Assembly: GCA_021777225.1 (NCBI GenBank)
Contig: JAJYDQ010000003.1
Location: 26,927-90,926 of the forward strand
Source: Deltaproteobacteria bacterium
GTDB taxonomy: Bacteria > Desulfobacterota > Desulfomonilia > Desulfomonilales > Desulfomonilaceae
Direction: 5' to 3'
Length of the DNA: 64,000 nt
Made by a program: the position numbers and the translations under genes. The notes under the pieces were generated by a model, which ran no database searches, was not told where the DNA came from, and saw nothing but the letters and a program-made list of their open reading frames with translations. Positions 45,091 to 52,887 of the stretch are shown piece by piece (position 1 is the first letter of the stretch; each line of letters begins with the position of its first letter).

Positions 45091-46665
45091 TCAATTACCG
45101 CGCGATAGCCGGGAAACGGAGTATCGGTTGCCGAACGACGCTTCAGGTACGACATCAACCTTAAAGTTCAGGGATTCGGCGGCTTCAACTATCAAGTTCT
45201 TTAGAGCCGGATCCTTGTCATCAAGAAAAAGAAAAGCAGGTTTTCGCTTTTCAATCATTGCAGCGATCTGGTTCCGGGTCGAAGGCAATGCCGTTTCCTC
45301 AGGGCACCCTGAACGCAGGGTCTCCACAGTGGGCAGACCGGTGAGATAGCGAATTATCCTTGGATTCATCGTTAATACAGGTTCACCGTTAGCGTTTGAC
45401 CGTAACCATCGCGCTGCCACAAAAAAAGGCTTGTCCCGGTAAGATTCCGCTCCGCCGGATTCCAGAGCGCAGCGCGCCTGGGAAATTGTAACAACGTTTT
45501 GTCCCATGTTTGTAGCAAACAAAAAAAGGGCTACTACAACAAGGGTCCCTCTCAGTCGAAATATTTTCCGCCATTTTATCGAAGTCCTTTTGTTAAGCTG
45601 CGTGATCGTGATCGTAAGCCCCTGAAACATGAACAACAGAATACCGGGAATCAACAGCAGAATGTATCTGGCTCCGGCTGGACTAAACAGCAATCCCCCA
45701 AATTGAACAGCGGTCAAATACGTGAAAAGCCTCTCGCCCCTTTTCCAGGACACCCAAAAACCAATCACAGCAAGCAGCGCAATTATGATCTCCACAAACC
45801 CCGTTTTTATGCTAACTCCCGCCAAGGCTGAGGCCGTTTCGGGTATGTAGTCCCAAGCGGCCTTCGAGATTATCGACAACTGTGTCCCGAGCGTCCGGCC
45901 TGTGACCGCTTTAACGTATTCTCCTTCTGTCATGGAGACCGGATATCCAATTTTATGGATTTCCCATAAACAAGGAACAATCAATGCTAGAAACACAAAC
46001 AGGACGGCAAATAAGACCCTCTTGGGCAGCGCAATTTTTATCATCGATGAAAACAGGAACAATCCCGAAGAAACCGGCAAACCCCAACCGTTTATTCTAA
46101 CAAGAGCAGGGACGCCGGACATCACACCCGCCAATGTTAAGCCGGGAAATCGCGGCGAACCTGGCCGAATTGCGCTTACACCCATAAGACTTAACAAACT
46201 GAATAATGTGAAAAGGGTGTCGGATGTGGTGTAGGTGGAATTCAATAAAAGAGTGTTGTTGATCGCGAACAATCCACCAATCACTAAAGCCAAATCTCTA
46301 CCCAACAGTCTAAATATGAGTAAATAGCCACAAAAACCTGTCACGATTCCGACTGTCGACATCATCGCCCTAAAAGCCAGGAAACTATTTCCAAATAGCT
46401 TGACGGTCACAGACACCAGGAATGGATATCCAGGGGGGACATACGTGTGGCGCTCACCATTAAATTTGTAACCTGTTCCGTGCGCAATTGATTCTCCAAG
46501 TTCCAAATACAGCGCGCTGTCAGGAGAAGCTTTCCATGAGCTGTTGACTATAGAAATGAAGCAAAGCGCCATCATGACGAACAGAATAAGTTCCTTTTTT
46601 AGCGAACTTATACCGCGCGTTGCGTCTGAAAGCTCTTTAAAACAATCTTGATAGACAGACTTCAA
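45091..46665 (-). CDS. Polytopic glycosyltransferase of the PMT/ArnT (GT39-like) type
   Basis: Large inner-membrane protein of 524 residues with ten or more hydrophobic segments. The first loop holds SSWKASPDSALYLELGESIA; the acidic D in PDSALY sits at the usual place for the catalytic Asp of GT-C glycosyltransferases. GERHTYVPPGYPFLVSVTVK and NNTLLLNSTYTTSDTLFTLF, with conserved features of the ArnT/RgtB group, follow. A soluble C-terminal portion follows the last helix. Such enzymes move sugars from polyprenyl carriers to lipids or proteins. It is a single gene between rplM and the HNH gene. The acceptor is unknown. Confidence 0.82.
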   Translation of the reverse strand: MKSVYQDCFKELSDATRGISSLKKELILFVMMALCFISIVNSSWKASPDSALYLELGESIAHGTGYKFNGERHTYVPPGYPFLVSVTVKLFGNSFLAFRAMMSTVGIVTGFCGYLLIFRLLGRDLALVIGGLFAINNTLLLNSTYTTSDTLFTLFSLLSLMGVSAIRPGSPRFPGLTLAGVMSGVPALVRINGWGLPVSSGLFLFSSMIKIALPKRVLFAVLFVFLALIVPCLWEIHKIGYPVSMTEGEYVKAVTGRTLGTQLSIISKAAWDYIPETASALAGVSIKTGFVEIIIALLAVIGFWVSWKRGERLFTYLTAVQFGGLLFSPAGARYILLLIPGILLFMFQGLTITITQLNKRTSIKWRKIFRLRGTLVVVALFLFATNMGQNVVTISQARCALESGGAESYRDKPFFVAARWLRSNANGEPVLTMNPRIIRYLTGLPTVETLRSGCPEETALPSTRNQIAAMIEKRKPAFLFLDDKDPALKNLIVEAAESLNFKVDVVPEASFGNRYSVSRLSRGN

Positions 46666-46776
46666 ATGCTATACCATGCTACGATTAAATAACCTTAATT
46701 AACAGTATGTTATATGATATATACGTTGTCATACTGAAACTAAACATGAAGTTTATGATGATTCATTAATAATATT

Positions 46777-46807
46777 ATATCTCAAAAATGTTGTTAATAT
46801 CTCAAAA
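46777..46807. repeat. Direct repeat ATATCTCAAAA, two copies 20 bases apart
   Basis: Identical eleven-base copies at 46777-46787 and 46797-46807. The 20-base period is about two helical turns, as expected for a protein binding one face of DNA. The first copy overlaps the predicted minus-strand -10 of the glycosyltransferase gene. Confidence 0.5.
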
Positions 46808-46822
46808 TTCAAATAAAAACTG

Positions 46823-46851
46823 TTGACAATTAAATTAAAATATTGTGTAAG
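46823..46851 (+). promoter_or_regulatory. Predicted plus-strand sigma-70 promoter with no annotated gene behind it
   Basis: TTGACA at 46823-46828, a 17-base spacer and TGTAAG at 46846-46851 (four of six). The expected start is near 46858, just ahead of three hairpins. No protein gene follows on this strand before the convergent HNH gene. Confidence 0.5.
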
Positions 46852-46868
46852 ACAACTGTGAATTGGAA

Positions 46869-46951
46869 GCGTAATGGTACGCGCCTAGGGCCGGCGAAAT
46901 ACACCTGGCCCTTAAAACACGAAAACGGCATCTAAATGGCCGTTCGCGTGT
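46869..46951 (+). ncRNA. Candidate structured RNA (three consecutive hairpins)
   Basis: Hairpin 1 is GCGTA-ATGG-TACGC (46869-46882). Hairpin 2 is AGGGCC (46887-46892) with GGCCCT (46907-46912). Hairpin 3 is AACGGC with GCCGTT (46924-46944), continued past a two-base internal loop by ACACG with CGTGT (46917-46951). They begin about 11 bases after the predicted start of transcription. I could not match them to a known RNA family. On the minus strand hairpin 3 is followed by TTTTAA, so it could instead be a second terminator for the HNH gene. Confidence 0.3.
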
Positions 46952-46985
46952 GTTCCACTGGGATGGAAATATAATGAAAAAGAAG

Positions 46986-47014
46986 CGCTCTTCTCTTATC
47001 ACAAGAGAAAAGCG
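46986..47014 (-). terminator. Intrinsic terminator of the HNH endonuclease gene
   Basis: On the minus strand CGCTTTTCTCTT pairs with AAGAGAAGAGCG (12 pairs, one G-U) around a five-base loop. CTTCTTTTTC follows. It lies 118 bases past the HNH stop codon. Confidence 0.8.
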
Positions 47015-47131
47015 TGTCAACAAAAAAATGTCCGGATTCCAGCATGCGCTAAGACCGGCAACAGGGTGTTTTTGCGTTCTGGTGAAAAAATCACAGTTGT
47101 CCAGTTTTCCTCAACTAGTGTGTCCAAATTT

Positions 47132-47647
47132 CTAGGCGCTCAGTAACTCATTCAAGTTAATCCCGAATTTCCTTGTCAAATATACGTTCAGGAATTCCAT
47201 TATCGTAGGCTTGAAAGGTTGTCTTATAAGACTCATACCCGCCTGCCTCGGGGTCCTTCCACCCTTTTTCACATTGCACACCCTACAGCATGCCACAACG
47301 TTGTTCCACCGGTTCTCGCCACCCTGAACTTTTGGTATTATATGATCTACCGTCAGCTCGTTGGACATGAAGTAATCCCCACAATACTGACACGTAAACG
47401 CGTCTCGAATCAGAACATTTTTCCTGGAAAAAGGAACTTCCCGTCTATATATTTGGCGGATAAACTTGAGAAGCCTTATGACAGCCGGGATACGAAAACT
47501 TTTAGAGACAGTCCTTACAACCTTATCGGATTCTTTGAGAACTTCCACTTTGCCGCTGAAAAGCAACGTCATTGCCCGACGCCACGAAATTAACCCCATA
47601 AATTCATAGCCGGCGTTAAGCACAATTACCGCCTCCATGGATGACAT
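47132..47647 (-). CDS. HNH endonuclease family protein
   Basis: Zinc-finger-stabilised HNH nuclease of the small single-domain type common in bacteria. The N-terminal half (VIVLNAGYEFMGLISWRRAM) is the usual lead-in of this subfamily. The HNH domain has CQYCG at about residue 87, LTVDHIIPKVQGG with the catalytic D-H near 103, WNNVVACCRVCN with zinc cysteines, and N-V-K-K-G. Length 171 residues. It stands alone on the minus strand. These proteins are widespread and mostly uncharacterised; it need not be part of a mobile element, and none is seen here. A start three codons later (MEAVIVL) is possible. Confidence 0.88.
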   Translation of the reverse strand: MSSMEAVIVLNAGYEFMGLISWRRAMTLLFSGKVEVLKESDKVVRTVSKSFRIPAVIRLLKFIRQIYRREVPFSRKNVLIRDAFTCQYCGDYFMSNELTVDHIIPKVQGGENRWNNVVACCRVCNVKKGGRTPRQAGMSLIRQPFKPTIMEFLNVYLTRKFGINLNELLSA

Positions 47648-47792
47648 CTGTCACAAGCCTCTCACCGGTCGGAAATTGCAATTGGACAATTCTAAAATAC
47701 GCGTACCTTTTACAAAGAGGCTCCCTGGCTGTCAAGAGCAAAACTTGCAACCACGTGTTCAGAGCCTGACCTCAAACCTTTGATTCTATAAA

Positions 47793-47981
47793 TTAAATGG
47801 GGTTGATCCGGATTTTGTGACCAACCAGGTCTACTTCCAATATCGCGCCATCAATGGAGATTGTTTCGCCGAATATACTCTTCAGCTTGATCTTTCCATC
47901 AACGGGAACAATCGAGCCGACACTTTCCATGACCAGCTCTTCTTCTCCTTCGCGTAATATATAGGCGTTCGATTCACACAT
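47793..47981 (-). CDS. CooT-family nickel-binding protein
   Basis: Small protein of 62 residues matching the CooT family. MCESNAYI at the start includes the conserved Cys2, which in the characterised CooT is needed for nickel binding in a homodimer. The beta-rich SVGSIVPVDGKIKLKSIFGETISIDGAILEVDL follows. GGAGG is eight bases before the ATG. It ends a three-gene minus-strand unit with a NapH-like polyferredoxin and a small anchored protein. No carbon-monoxide dehydrogenase genes are in the window; nickel for the hydrogenase at 22-25 kb is a possible use (inference). Confidence 0.85.
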   Translation of the reverse strand: MCESNAYILREGEEELVMESVGSIVPVDGKIKLKSIFGETISIDGAILEVDLVGHKIRINPI

Positions 47982-48015
47982 GTTTTACGTCCTCCATGCA
48001 GGAAACTAAAAGCGA

Positions 48016-48789
48016 TCAGCCCCATATTTTTATGGCTTCGGTTGGACATTTGTCCCGGCAGTCCAGACAGGATATGCACTCTTCAGGCGCTCCATCGTAA
48101 ACCCCAAATTTCGATTCTCCTTGTTTTGTCTCCATGGGGCACACTTTGTTACATACTCCGCAATTTGTACATTTGTCGTTTCGCTCTGGGAAAATCATGG
48201 CAAAACGGTTGAGTGGCGCCAGGATGGCTCCGAGAGGACAGATTACCTTGCAAAAGAAACGGCGGTGTCCCATCGACGCAACGACGATGGCAAAAAGTAT
48301 TCCGAGCCTTAGTGTCAAAGACAATATGTCGGTGGTCCCGTTTATTAAAGCCCAAGGGACTGCTGATTCAATTGTGGCTACCGGACACAGTCTACAGAAA
48401 TAGGCTGGAAACCCGGGTGTTAGAAAAAAAGGAACGGCGACAACCAATCCCACGAAAACCCCATATTTTATAAGACGAGTCCAGCGAGGGATGTCGAATT
48501 TTATATATGGGACTTTGTATAGAAGGTCCTGGAAGAATCCAAATGGACACACCCAGCCGCAAAGGAAACGCCCTACCGTTAGCCCGGCAATGGCCACTAT
48601 TCCGATAACACTGAGGGGAATCAATCCCAAGCCTATGAACTGACCAATGATACCAACCGGACAGGAGAATATCGCAATAGGACAAGAATGACAGTTAAGT
48701 ACCGGAAAACAAACGGTTTGCCATTGGAATAGACCAAGATTTAGTAATGCGACGCAGGCTATCTGAACCTTGAGCCTAATTTTTTCCAC
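48016..48789 (-). CDS. NapH/MauN-type membrane polyferredoxin
   Basis: Inner-membrane iron-sulfur protein of 257 residues. Four or more helices carry the typical membrane cysteine motifs CGWVCPFGFFQDLLY and a second CKVICPLGAILAPL. The cytosolic C-terminus has two [4Fe-4S] sites: CTNCGVCNKVCP and CISCLDCRDKCP. Members pass electrons between quinol and periplasmic or cytosolic partners. Early cysteines FPVLNCHSCP are also typical. It lies 34 bases ahead of the CooT gene and 70 behind a small membrane protein. The partner is not known; no nap, nos or mau genes are near. Confidence 0.88.
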   Translation of the reverse strand: MEKIRLKVQIACVALLNLGLFQWQTVCFPVLNCHSCPIAIFSCPVGIIGQFIGLGLIPLSVIGIVAIAGLTVGRFLCGWVCPFGFFQDLLYKVPYIKFDIPRWTRLIKYGVFVGLVVAVPFFLTPGFPAYFCRLCPVATIESAVPWALINGTTDILSLTLRLGILFAIVVASMGHRRFFCKVICPLGAILAPLNRFAMIFPERNDKCTNCGVCNKVCPMETKQGESKFGVYDGAPEECISCLDCRDKCPTEAIKIWG

Positions 48790-48859
48790 GTAATGTTCTC
48801 CTAACTCGCTTCTTATTAGTTACCAACTTGAAGGACGTTCCCGACGTCCATTTTTAGAT

Positions 48860-49177
48860 TCAGGTCGGGCACGGGATACGGCCCTTCAACATTCGAAGAT
48901 CAGGATAGTTTGAAATGAGTTTCCCATCCTTGTAACGTTTTACTCCTTCAAATGTCATAGCCCGAACCATTTCAGGCTCTGAAAACCACTGAGATTCCGG
49001 TGTAAAACTCTGGGAAGAGTTCTCATAACCCGGGACTTTTATTGTTATCCCAACGTTTTTCAACTTGTCGAATTTTTCTAGGTTGTCGTACACCAAAAAT
49101 TTACGGAAAAAACCTCCGTATATTGTCATTACAAGACTCAGCGCCAACAACACCGTCACCAGGACTTTTCGGATCAT
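48860..49177 (-). CDS. Small membrane-anchored protein, unrecognised
   Basis: Start is taken at ATG 49177 (MIRKVLVTVLLALSLVMTIY), where GAAGGTC lies upstream. Starts up to nine codons earlier have no ribosome site. One N-terminal membrane helix anchors a periplasmic domain of about 80 residues. It contains EKFDKLKNVGITIKVPGYE and ends in CPT, its only cysteine near the C-terminus. I recognise no family. It precedes the NapH-like gene on the same strand, so it may be a periplasmic partner in electron transfer. Confidence 0.62.
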   Translation of the reverse strand: MIRKVLVTVLLALSLVMTIYGGFFRKFLVYDNLEKFDKLKNVGITIKVPGYENSSQSFTPESQWFSEPEMVRAMTFEGVKRYKDGKLISNYPDLRMLKGRIPCPT

Positions 49178-49353
49178 AATCTGGACCTTCGCTTTCATCA
49201 TCAAGCAAAAGATAGCTAATCATTCGGTACTCACTGTGTCAACAAAACGGATTTCCCGCTGGACAAAATTTTAGCAAAATGAATATACAGGTTCGGTGTC
49301 AATTTCAATATGAGGACATCCCACTCGAGCCTGAGCAAATTGAGGAGTTCGTT

Positions 49354-49929
49354 TTGATCAAACCAGTCCTATTTGTTCTTTCAGCTCCGTCCGGAGCCGG
49401 TAAATCCACTCTGATCCGTCGCGTCAGGACCATTCTGCCAGACCTTTTTTATTCAATCTCGTGCACAACCCGGTTGCCTAGAAAAGGTGAAGAAGAGGCC
49501 GTAGACTATTATTTCGTTGACAAGAGGCGTTTTGTCGAAATGATTGGAAATGACGGCTTTCTAGAATGGAAAGAAGTCCATGGCGCCATGTACGGGACAC
49601 CTGTTGAACCGATCCGGAAAGAGTTACAAAATGGTCGACGATGCATCATGGATATTGATGTCAATGGGGCCCTGGATGTGTTCCAAAAAATCGGCGAAGC
49701 CATTGGCATATTCATAATGCCCCCTGACCTTGGAACGCTTGAACAACGTCTTCGACAACGCGGGTCTGACACAGAGGAATCAATAAGAATAAGGTTGCAG
49801 AACGCTCAAAAGGAACTGCAGTTCGAAGCTATTTTTCATTACAAAATTGTAAATGCTGATTTAGATAGCGCAACGACAGAATTGGTCGAGATCATCCGGA
49901 GAGAGTCTGAGGTTCCAGAAAATGTTTAA
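49354..49929 (+). CDS. gmk: Guanylate kinase
   Basis: Phosphorylates GMP with ATP. P-loop VLSAPSGAGKST, SCTTRLPRKGEEEAVDYYFV with the GMP-binding Arg/Tyr, EWKEVHGAMYGTP, and the lid segment RLRQRGSDTEESI are all present. The start is set at TTG 49354, because GAGGAG is six bases upstream and MIKPVLFVLSAPSG is the normal Gmk N-terminus. An ATG 25 codons earlier (49279) lacks a ribosome site. The gene ends directly against the stop of the convergent protease gene. It is not next to rpoZ as in many bacteria. Confidence 0.95.
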   Translation: MIKPVLFVLSAPSGAGKSTLIRRVRTILPDLFYSISCTTRLPRKGEEEAVDYYFVDKRRFVEMIGNDGFLEWKEVHGAMYGTPVEPIRKELQNGRRCIMDIDVNGALDVFQKIGEAIGIFIMPPDLGTLEQRLRQRGSDTEESIRIRLQNAQKELQFEAIFHYKIVNADLDSATTELVEIIRRESEVPENV

Positions 49930-51078
49930 TTACTCTGGTGGGCTACCCATTACTACATCAACATTTTGGGGGTTGTGCTCCCTCAGAACCACCATACGGA
50001 TAACATCTCCTGGCTTTTTACCTGAAACAATCGAAGACAGATGTTTTCCGTTATGAATTAGTTTGCCGTCTACGCGCAAGATAAGATCCCCTTTACGAAT
50101 GCCTGCAAGAAAAGCCGGGGTCGCTCCGAGAACATCATCCACCATGACCCCATCAGGAGTCGAAAGACCTAGGGATTTAGCCTTGATTTCATCGATGTCG
50201 TCAACGTAAACCCCTAACCATCCGCTGGCTTTGTTGACGCGGCCAGGCTTCTGTTCGAGCAACTCCCTCACATAATTGCAGGGGATTGAAAACCCGATTC
50301 CTTTCCCTGACGCTATTATCGCTGTGTTTATGCCTATGACCTCGCCGATCATATTAAATAGCGGCCCACCTGAATTTCCCGGGTTGATGGAGGCGTCGGT
50401 CTGAATAAAATTGTCATCCGGCCCCAGTCCCAGGAAACGTCCTTTCCCGCTAACAATCCCCACGGTGACGGTTCGCCCTAGTCCGAATGGGTTCCCTACC
50501 GCAAGTACCCACTGACCCACTTCAACTTTTGACGAATCGCCTATCTTCGCTTCCTGCGCCTCAAACTCAGGGTCAACCTTTATCAAGGCTAAGTCTACAC
50601 GGGGATGTACGGCCACTACCCTGGCAGGAAGAACTTTTCCTGTAGACAAGGTCACCTGAATTTTTTCGGCTGCGTCAACAACGTGCGCGTTCGTGATTAT
50701 GTGCCCTTCCCTGTCGCAAAAAAAGCCACTTCCAATACTGTCACTAAAAAGAGGGTCTTTATTCCTTCCCTTTTCGCCCGTGTTGGTGGCGTCTTCCCTC
50801 AAAGACGAAATGGAACCGGAGACACGGCCGGGAATTTCCTTTCTTTCAACTGCAATGCTGACAACACTTGGAGACAGCGTCTTTATAAGATCCACAAGGT
50901 CGGGACATCCACCTGCCGGCATCGTATGGTTGACAGAATGATCAGCGGAGTACCCTTCTATCGGCGCACAACAAATAGCAAGGATAGCGCAGAAAACCGA
51001 GCGGCCCAAAAATAGTCGGAAATTCACTCCCCAATACCCGGTTTTCCTGTCTACAATCTTCTTTGCCCGGCTGAACAT
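49930..51078 (-). CDS. HtrA/DegQ-type periplasmic serine protease with one PDZ domain
   Basis: S1C-family protease for envelope protein quality control. A signal peptide lies near residues 20-44 (FLGRSVFCAILAICCAPIEG). The trypsin-like domain has catalytic His in ITNAHVVDA, Asp in RVDLALIKV and Ser in NPGNSGGPLFN. One PDZ domain (LGVYVDDIDEIKAKSLGL to GKKPGDVIRMVV) follows; DegP has two. The family often trimerises. The start ATG 51078 has weak support; a GTG at 51027 is an alternative. Its TAA stop abuts the gmk stop with no room for a terminator. Confidence 0.93.
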   Translation of the reverse strand: MFSRAKKIVDRKTGYWGVNFRLFLGRSVFCAILAICCAPIEGYSADHSVNHTMPAGGCPDLVDLIKTLSPSVVSIAVERKEIPGRVSGSISSLREDATNTGEKGRNKDPLFSDSIGSGFFCDREGHIITNAHVVDAAEKIQVTLSTGKVLPARVVAVHPRVDLALIKVDPEFEAQEAKIGDSSKVEVGQWVLAVGNPFGLGRTVTVGIVSGKGRFLGLGPDDNFIQTDASINPGNSGGPLFNMIGEVIGINTAIIASGKGIGFSIPCNYVRELLEQKPGRVNKASGWLGVYVDDIDEIKAKSLGLSTPDGVMVDDVLGATPAFLAGIRKGDLILRVDGKLIHNGKHLSSIVSGKKPGDVIRMVVLREHNPQNVDVVMGSPPE

Positions 51079-51174
51079 TTGCTGATCGCTTTGACCTCAC
51101 GACCATCGATTACTACATGACCCATAAAATTGATCATGGGCTGGACTCATATCACAATAGACAAATAATATTAA

Positions 51175-52014
51175 CTAGCATATCAGCAACAATGAACGGA
51201 TTATCTTCGCCGCTGTTATTGAACTCATCTCGGAATTGTCAACCGAAGGCATTAGCTCCACGACATCCAGACCGATAATATCAACGTGAGCGAGAAACTT
51301 GATAAATCGTTCCAGGAGATTGTAAGACCAACCTCCTGCTTCGGGGTTACCTACACCCGGGAAACATGCCGGATCCAGGATATCCAGATCCAGGGTAAGG
51401 TAGACGGGCCTGCCCGCAATTCTGTTAAGTAGTGTATTTTCCAGACCTGGTCTAAAACTTGCCAGAACGCCATGTTCCCTAATCCAGTGGAATTCTTCGC
51501 GTGTCCCTGATCTGACGCCAAATTGAATAAGATTTTCATGACCGATTATCTCAACTACGCGTCTCATTACTGTCGAATGATTTATCGTCTGCCCCTCGTA
51601 TGAATCCCGTAAGTCAGAATGTGCGTCCAGATGCAATATGACGAACTTTCCGAAATGCTTATTAAACGCCTCCATTATAGGGAGAGTAACCGTGTGCTCC
51701 CCACCAATACATAGGGGAATACCACGCTGTTCGAGTATTTTTTCAACGTTGACTTGAATCTCGTTCAATTTATCTTCCAAAGACTTTCCAGCCAGACGAA
51801 GGTCTCCCAAATCGGAAAAAGGGTGATCTGCGAGTTCCCTATCCAGAAAAGGGCAATAAGACTCAATGGAATCAGAGGATATCCTGATAGCTGAAGGGGC
51901 TTCACTGGATCCGGTTCGGTACGTCGAAGTCACATCCAGAGGGCATCCCAGGATCGCGGGTCTGCCTCCTATAACCTTCGTCGAGTGGGAGTCAAGAAAA
52001 TGCCGCTCTGACAT
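51175..52014 (-). CDS. speB: Agmatinase (ureohydrolase family)
   Basis: Manganese enzyme splitting agmatine into putrescine and urea. Metal-binding signatures of the arginase/agmatinase family are complete: GGEHTVT near residue 103, LHLDAHSDLRD near 126, and LDLDILDPACFPGVGNPE near 207, plus DVVELMP. The N-terminal LGCPLDVTSTYRTGSSEAP fits agmatinases. At 279 residues it is normal. It is the last gene of the pdaD-speE-speB operon, 18 bases behind speE, which fixes agmatine over arginine or formiminoglutamate as the substrate. Confidence 0.92.
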   Translation of the reverse strand: MSERHFLDSHSTKVIGGRPAILGCPLDVTSTYRTGSSEAPSAIRISSDSIESYCPFLDRELADHPFSDLGDLRLAGKSLEDKLNEIQVNVEKILEQRGIPLCIGGEHTVTLPIMEAFNKHFGKFVILHLDAHSDLRDSYEGQTINHSTVMRRVVEIIGHENLIQFGVRSGTREEFHWIREHGVLASFRPGLENTLLNRIAGRPVYLTLDLDILDPACFPGVGNPEAGGWSYNLLERFIKFLAHVDIIGLDVVELMPSVDNSEMSSITAAKIIRSLLLIC

Positions 52015-52032
52015 AAGTCTAAATCCCGCTTT

Positions 52033-52887
52033 CTAAGATATCAACCTGCGTACGAAGTTCGGTAATACAAAGGCCGCTGTGTGAACTTGGGCATTGTAAT
52101 AATCAAGAGATTTCAAGAGATCTTCAGAAAGACCAGGCTGAGGATTCAAAGCATTTTTAGGTTCGTTTGAGCACATGGTGAACGACCACAGAGCGCCGGG
52201 GTAACTGGGTATGACCGACAAATACGGCGTCGCACAATCATGACCGAATACTGACCTTAAGTTTTTCACCGTGTCCGCGAAAACATTCGCCATGAAGAAT
52301 GGGCTTTCAGTCTGGAAAGTAGCCACCCCGCCTTTTTTGAGAGCGTTTTTGATGGACATGTAAAAGTCCAGTTCATACAAGGCCTTTCCTGGGCCCACAG
52401 GGTCTGTTGAATCAATAAGTATTATATCAAATTCGTCCTGGAACTGCTTAACGTAGGCTGCTCCATCCAGACAGACAACCTTCACCCGAGAATCGGACAA
52501 TCCGCTTGATATCTCCGGTAAAAATCTCTTGCAGGTTGAAACCACCTCGCCATCAATCTCACAAAGAGTTATGGATCTTAAACTTGGATACTTGACGAGT
52601 TCCGTCACGGTCCCCCCGTCTCCGCCTCCTATTACAAGAGCTGATTCCGGTCTCGACGCCATTGCGCAGGCCGGATGAGTTATCATCTCATGATAGACAA
52701 AAGAGTCCTTTTCAGTAACCATGAAACATCCGTCCAGGCACAAGACCGTTCCCATGACCGGTGTTTCATAAAACTCGATTTTCTGAAATTCACTTTGAGC
52801 CTCATAAAGCTTTTTGGTATAATGAACAGCAAATGCTGTATTATTCTCGAAAGCCTCTGTAAACCATTCTTTCTCATTCAGGGACAT
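52033..52887 (-). CDS. speE: Polyamine aminopropyltransferase (spermidine synthase)
   Basis: Transfers the aminopropyl group of decarboxylated SAM to putrescine. The SAM-like site ALVIGGGDGGTVTELVKYP lies near residue 82, LCEIDGEVV near 104, and the catalytic DSTDPVGPGKALYE stretch near 155. The N-terminal ETPVMGTVLCLDGCFMVTE and EMITHP are also typical. At 284 residues it is a full enzyme. It overlaps pdaD by ten bases. The SAM decarboxylase (speD) that supplies its co-substrate is not in the window. Confidence 0.95.
   Translation of the reverse strand: MSLNEKEWFTEAFENNTAFAVHYTKKLYEAQSEFQKIEFYETPVMGTVLCLDGCFMVTEKDSFVYHEMITHPACAMASRPESALVIGGGDGGTVTELVKYPSLRSITLCEIDGEVVSTCKRFLPEISSGLSDSRVKVVCLDGAAYVKQFQDEFDIILIDSTDPVGPGKALYELDFYMSIKNALKKGGVATFQTESPFFMANVFADTVKNLRSVFGHDCATPYLSVIPSYPGALWSFTMCSNEPKNALNPQPGLSEDLLKSLDYYNAQVHTAAFVLPNFVRRLIS

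Larger units (their letters stand above)
46666..47131. other. Long intergenic region with promoter signals, hairpins and a terminator
   Basis: This 466-base stretch is very AT-rich from 46680 to 46860. It holds a minus-strand TATAAT (46779-46774) for the glycosyltransferase and a direct repeat (46777-46807). A plus-strand promoter lies at 46823, three hairpins at 46869-46951 and the HNH gene's terminator at 46986-47014. No coding gene is supported; the plus-strand 61-codon frame at 46950 runs over the terminator. Confidence 0.55.

Noticed and set aside
46950..47135. Plus-strand open frame of 61 codons in the long intergenic gap
   Set aside because: It lies across the terminator hairpin of the convergent HNH gene, has only a weak ribosome site, and its Lys/Arg-rich start is the complement of the U-tract.
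47132..47647. HNH gene as part of a restriction or mobile system
   Set aside because: No methyltransferase, integrase or other nuclease partners lie nearby; the single-gene form is widespread as an ordinary chromosomal gene.
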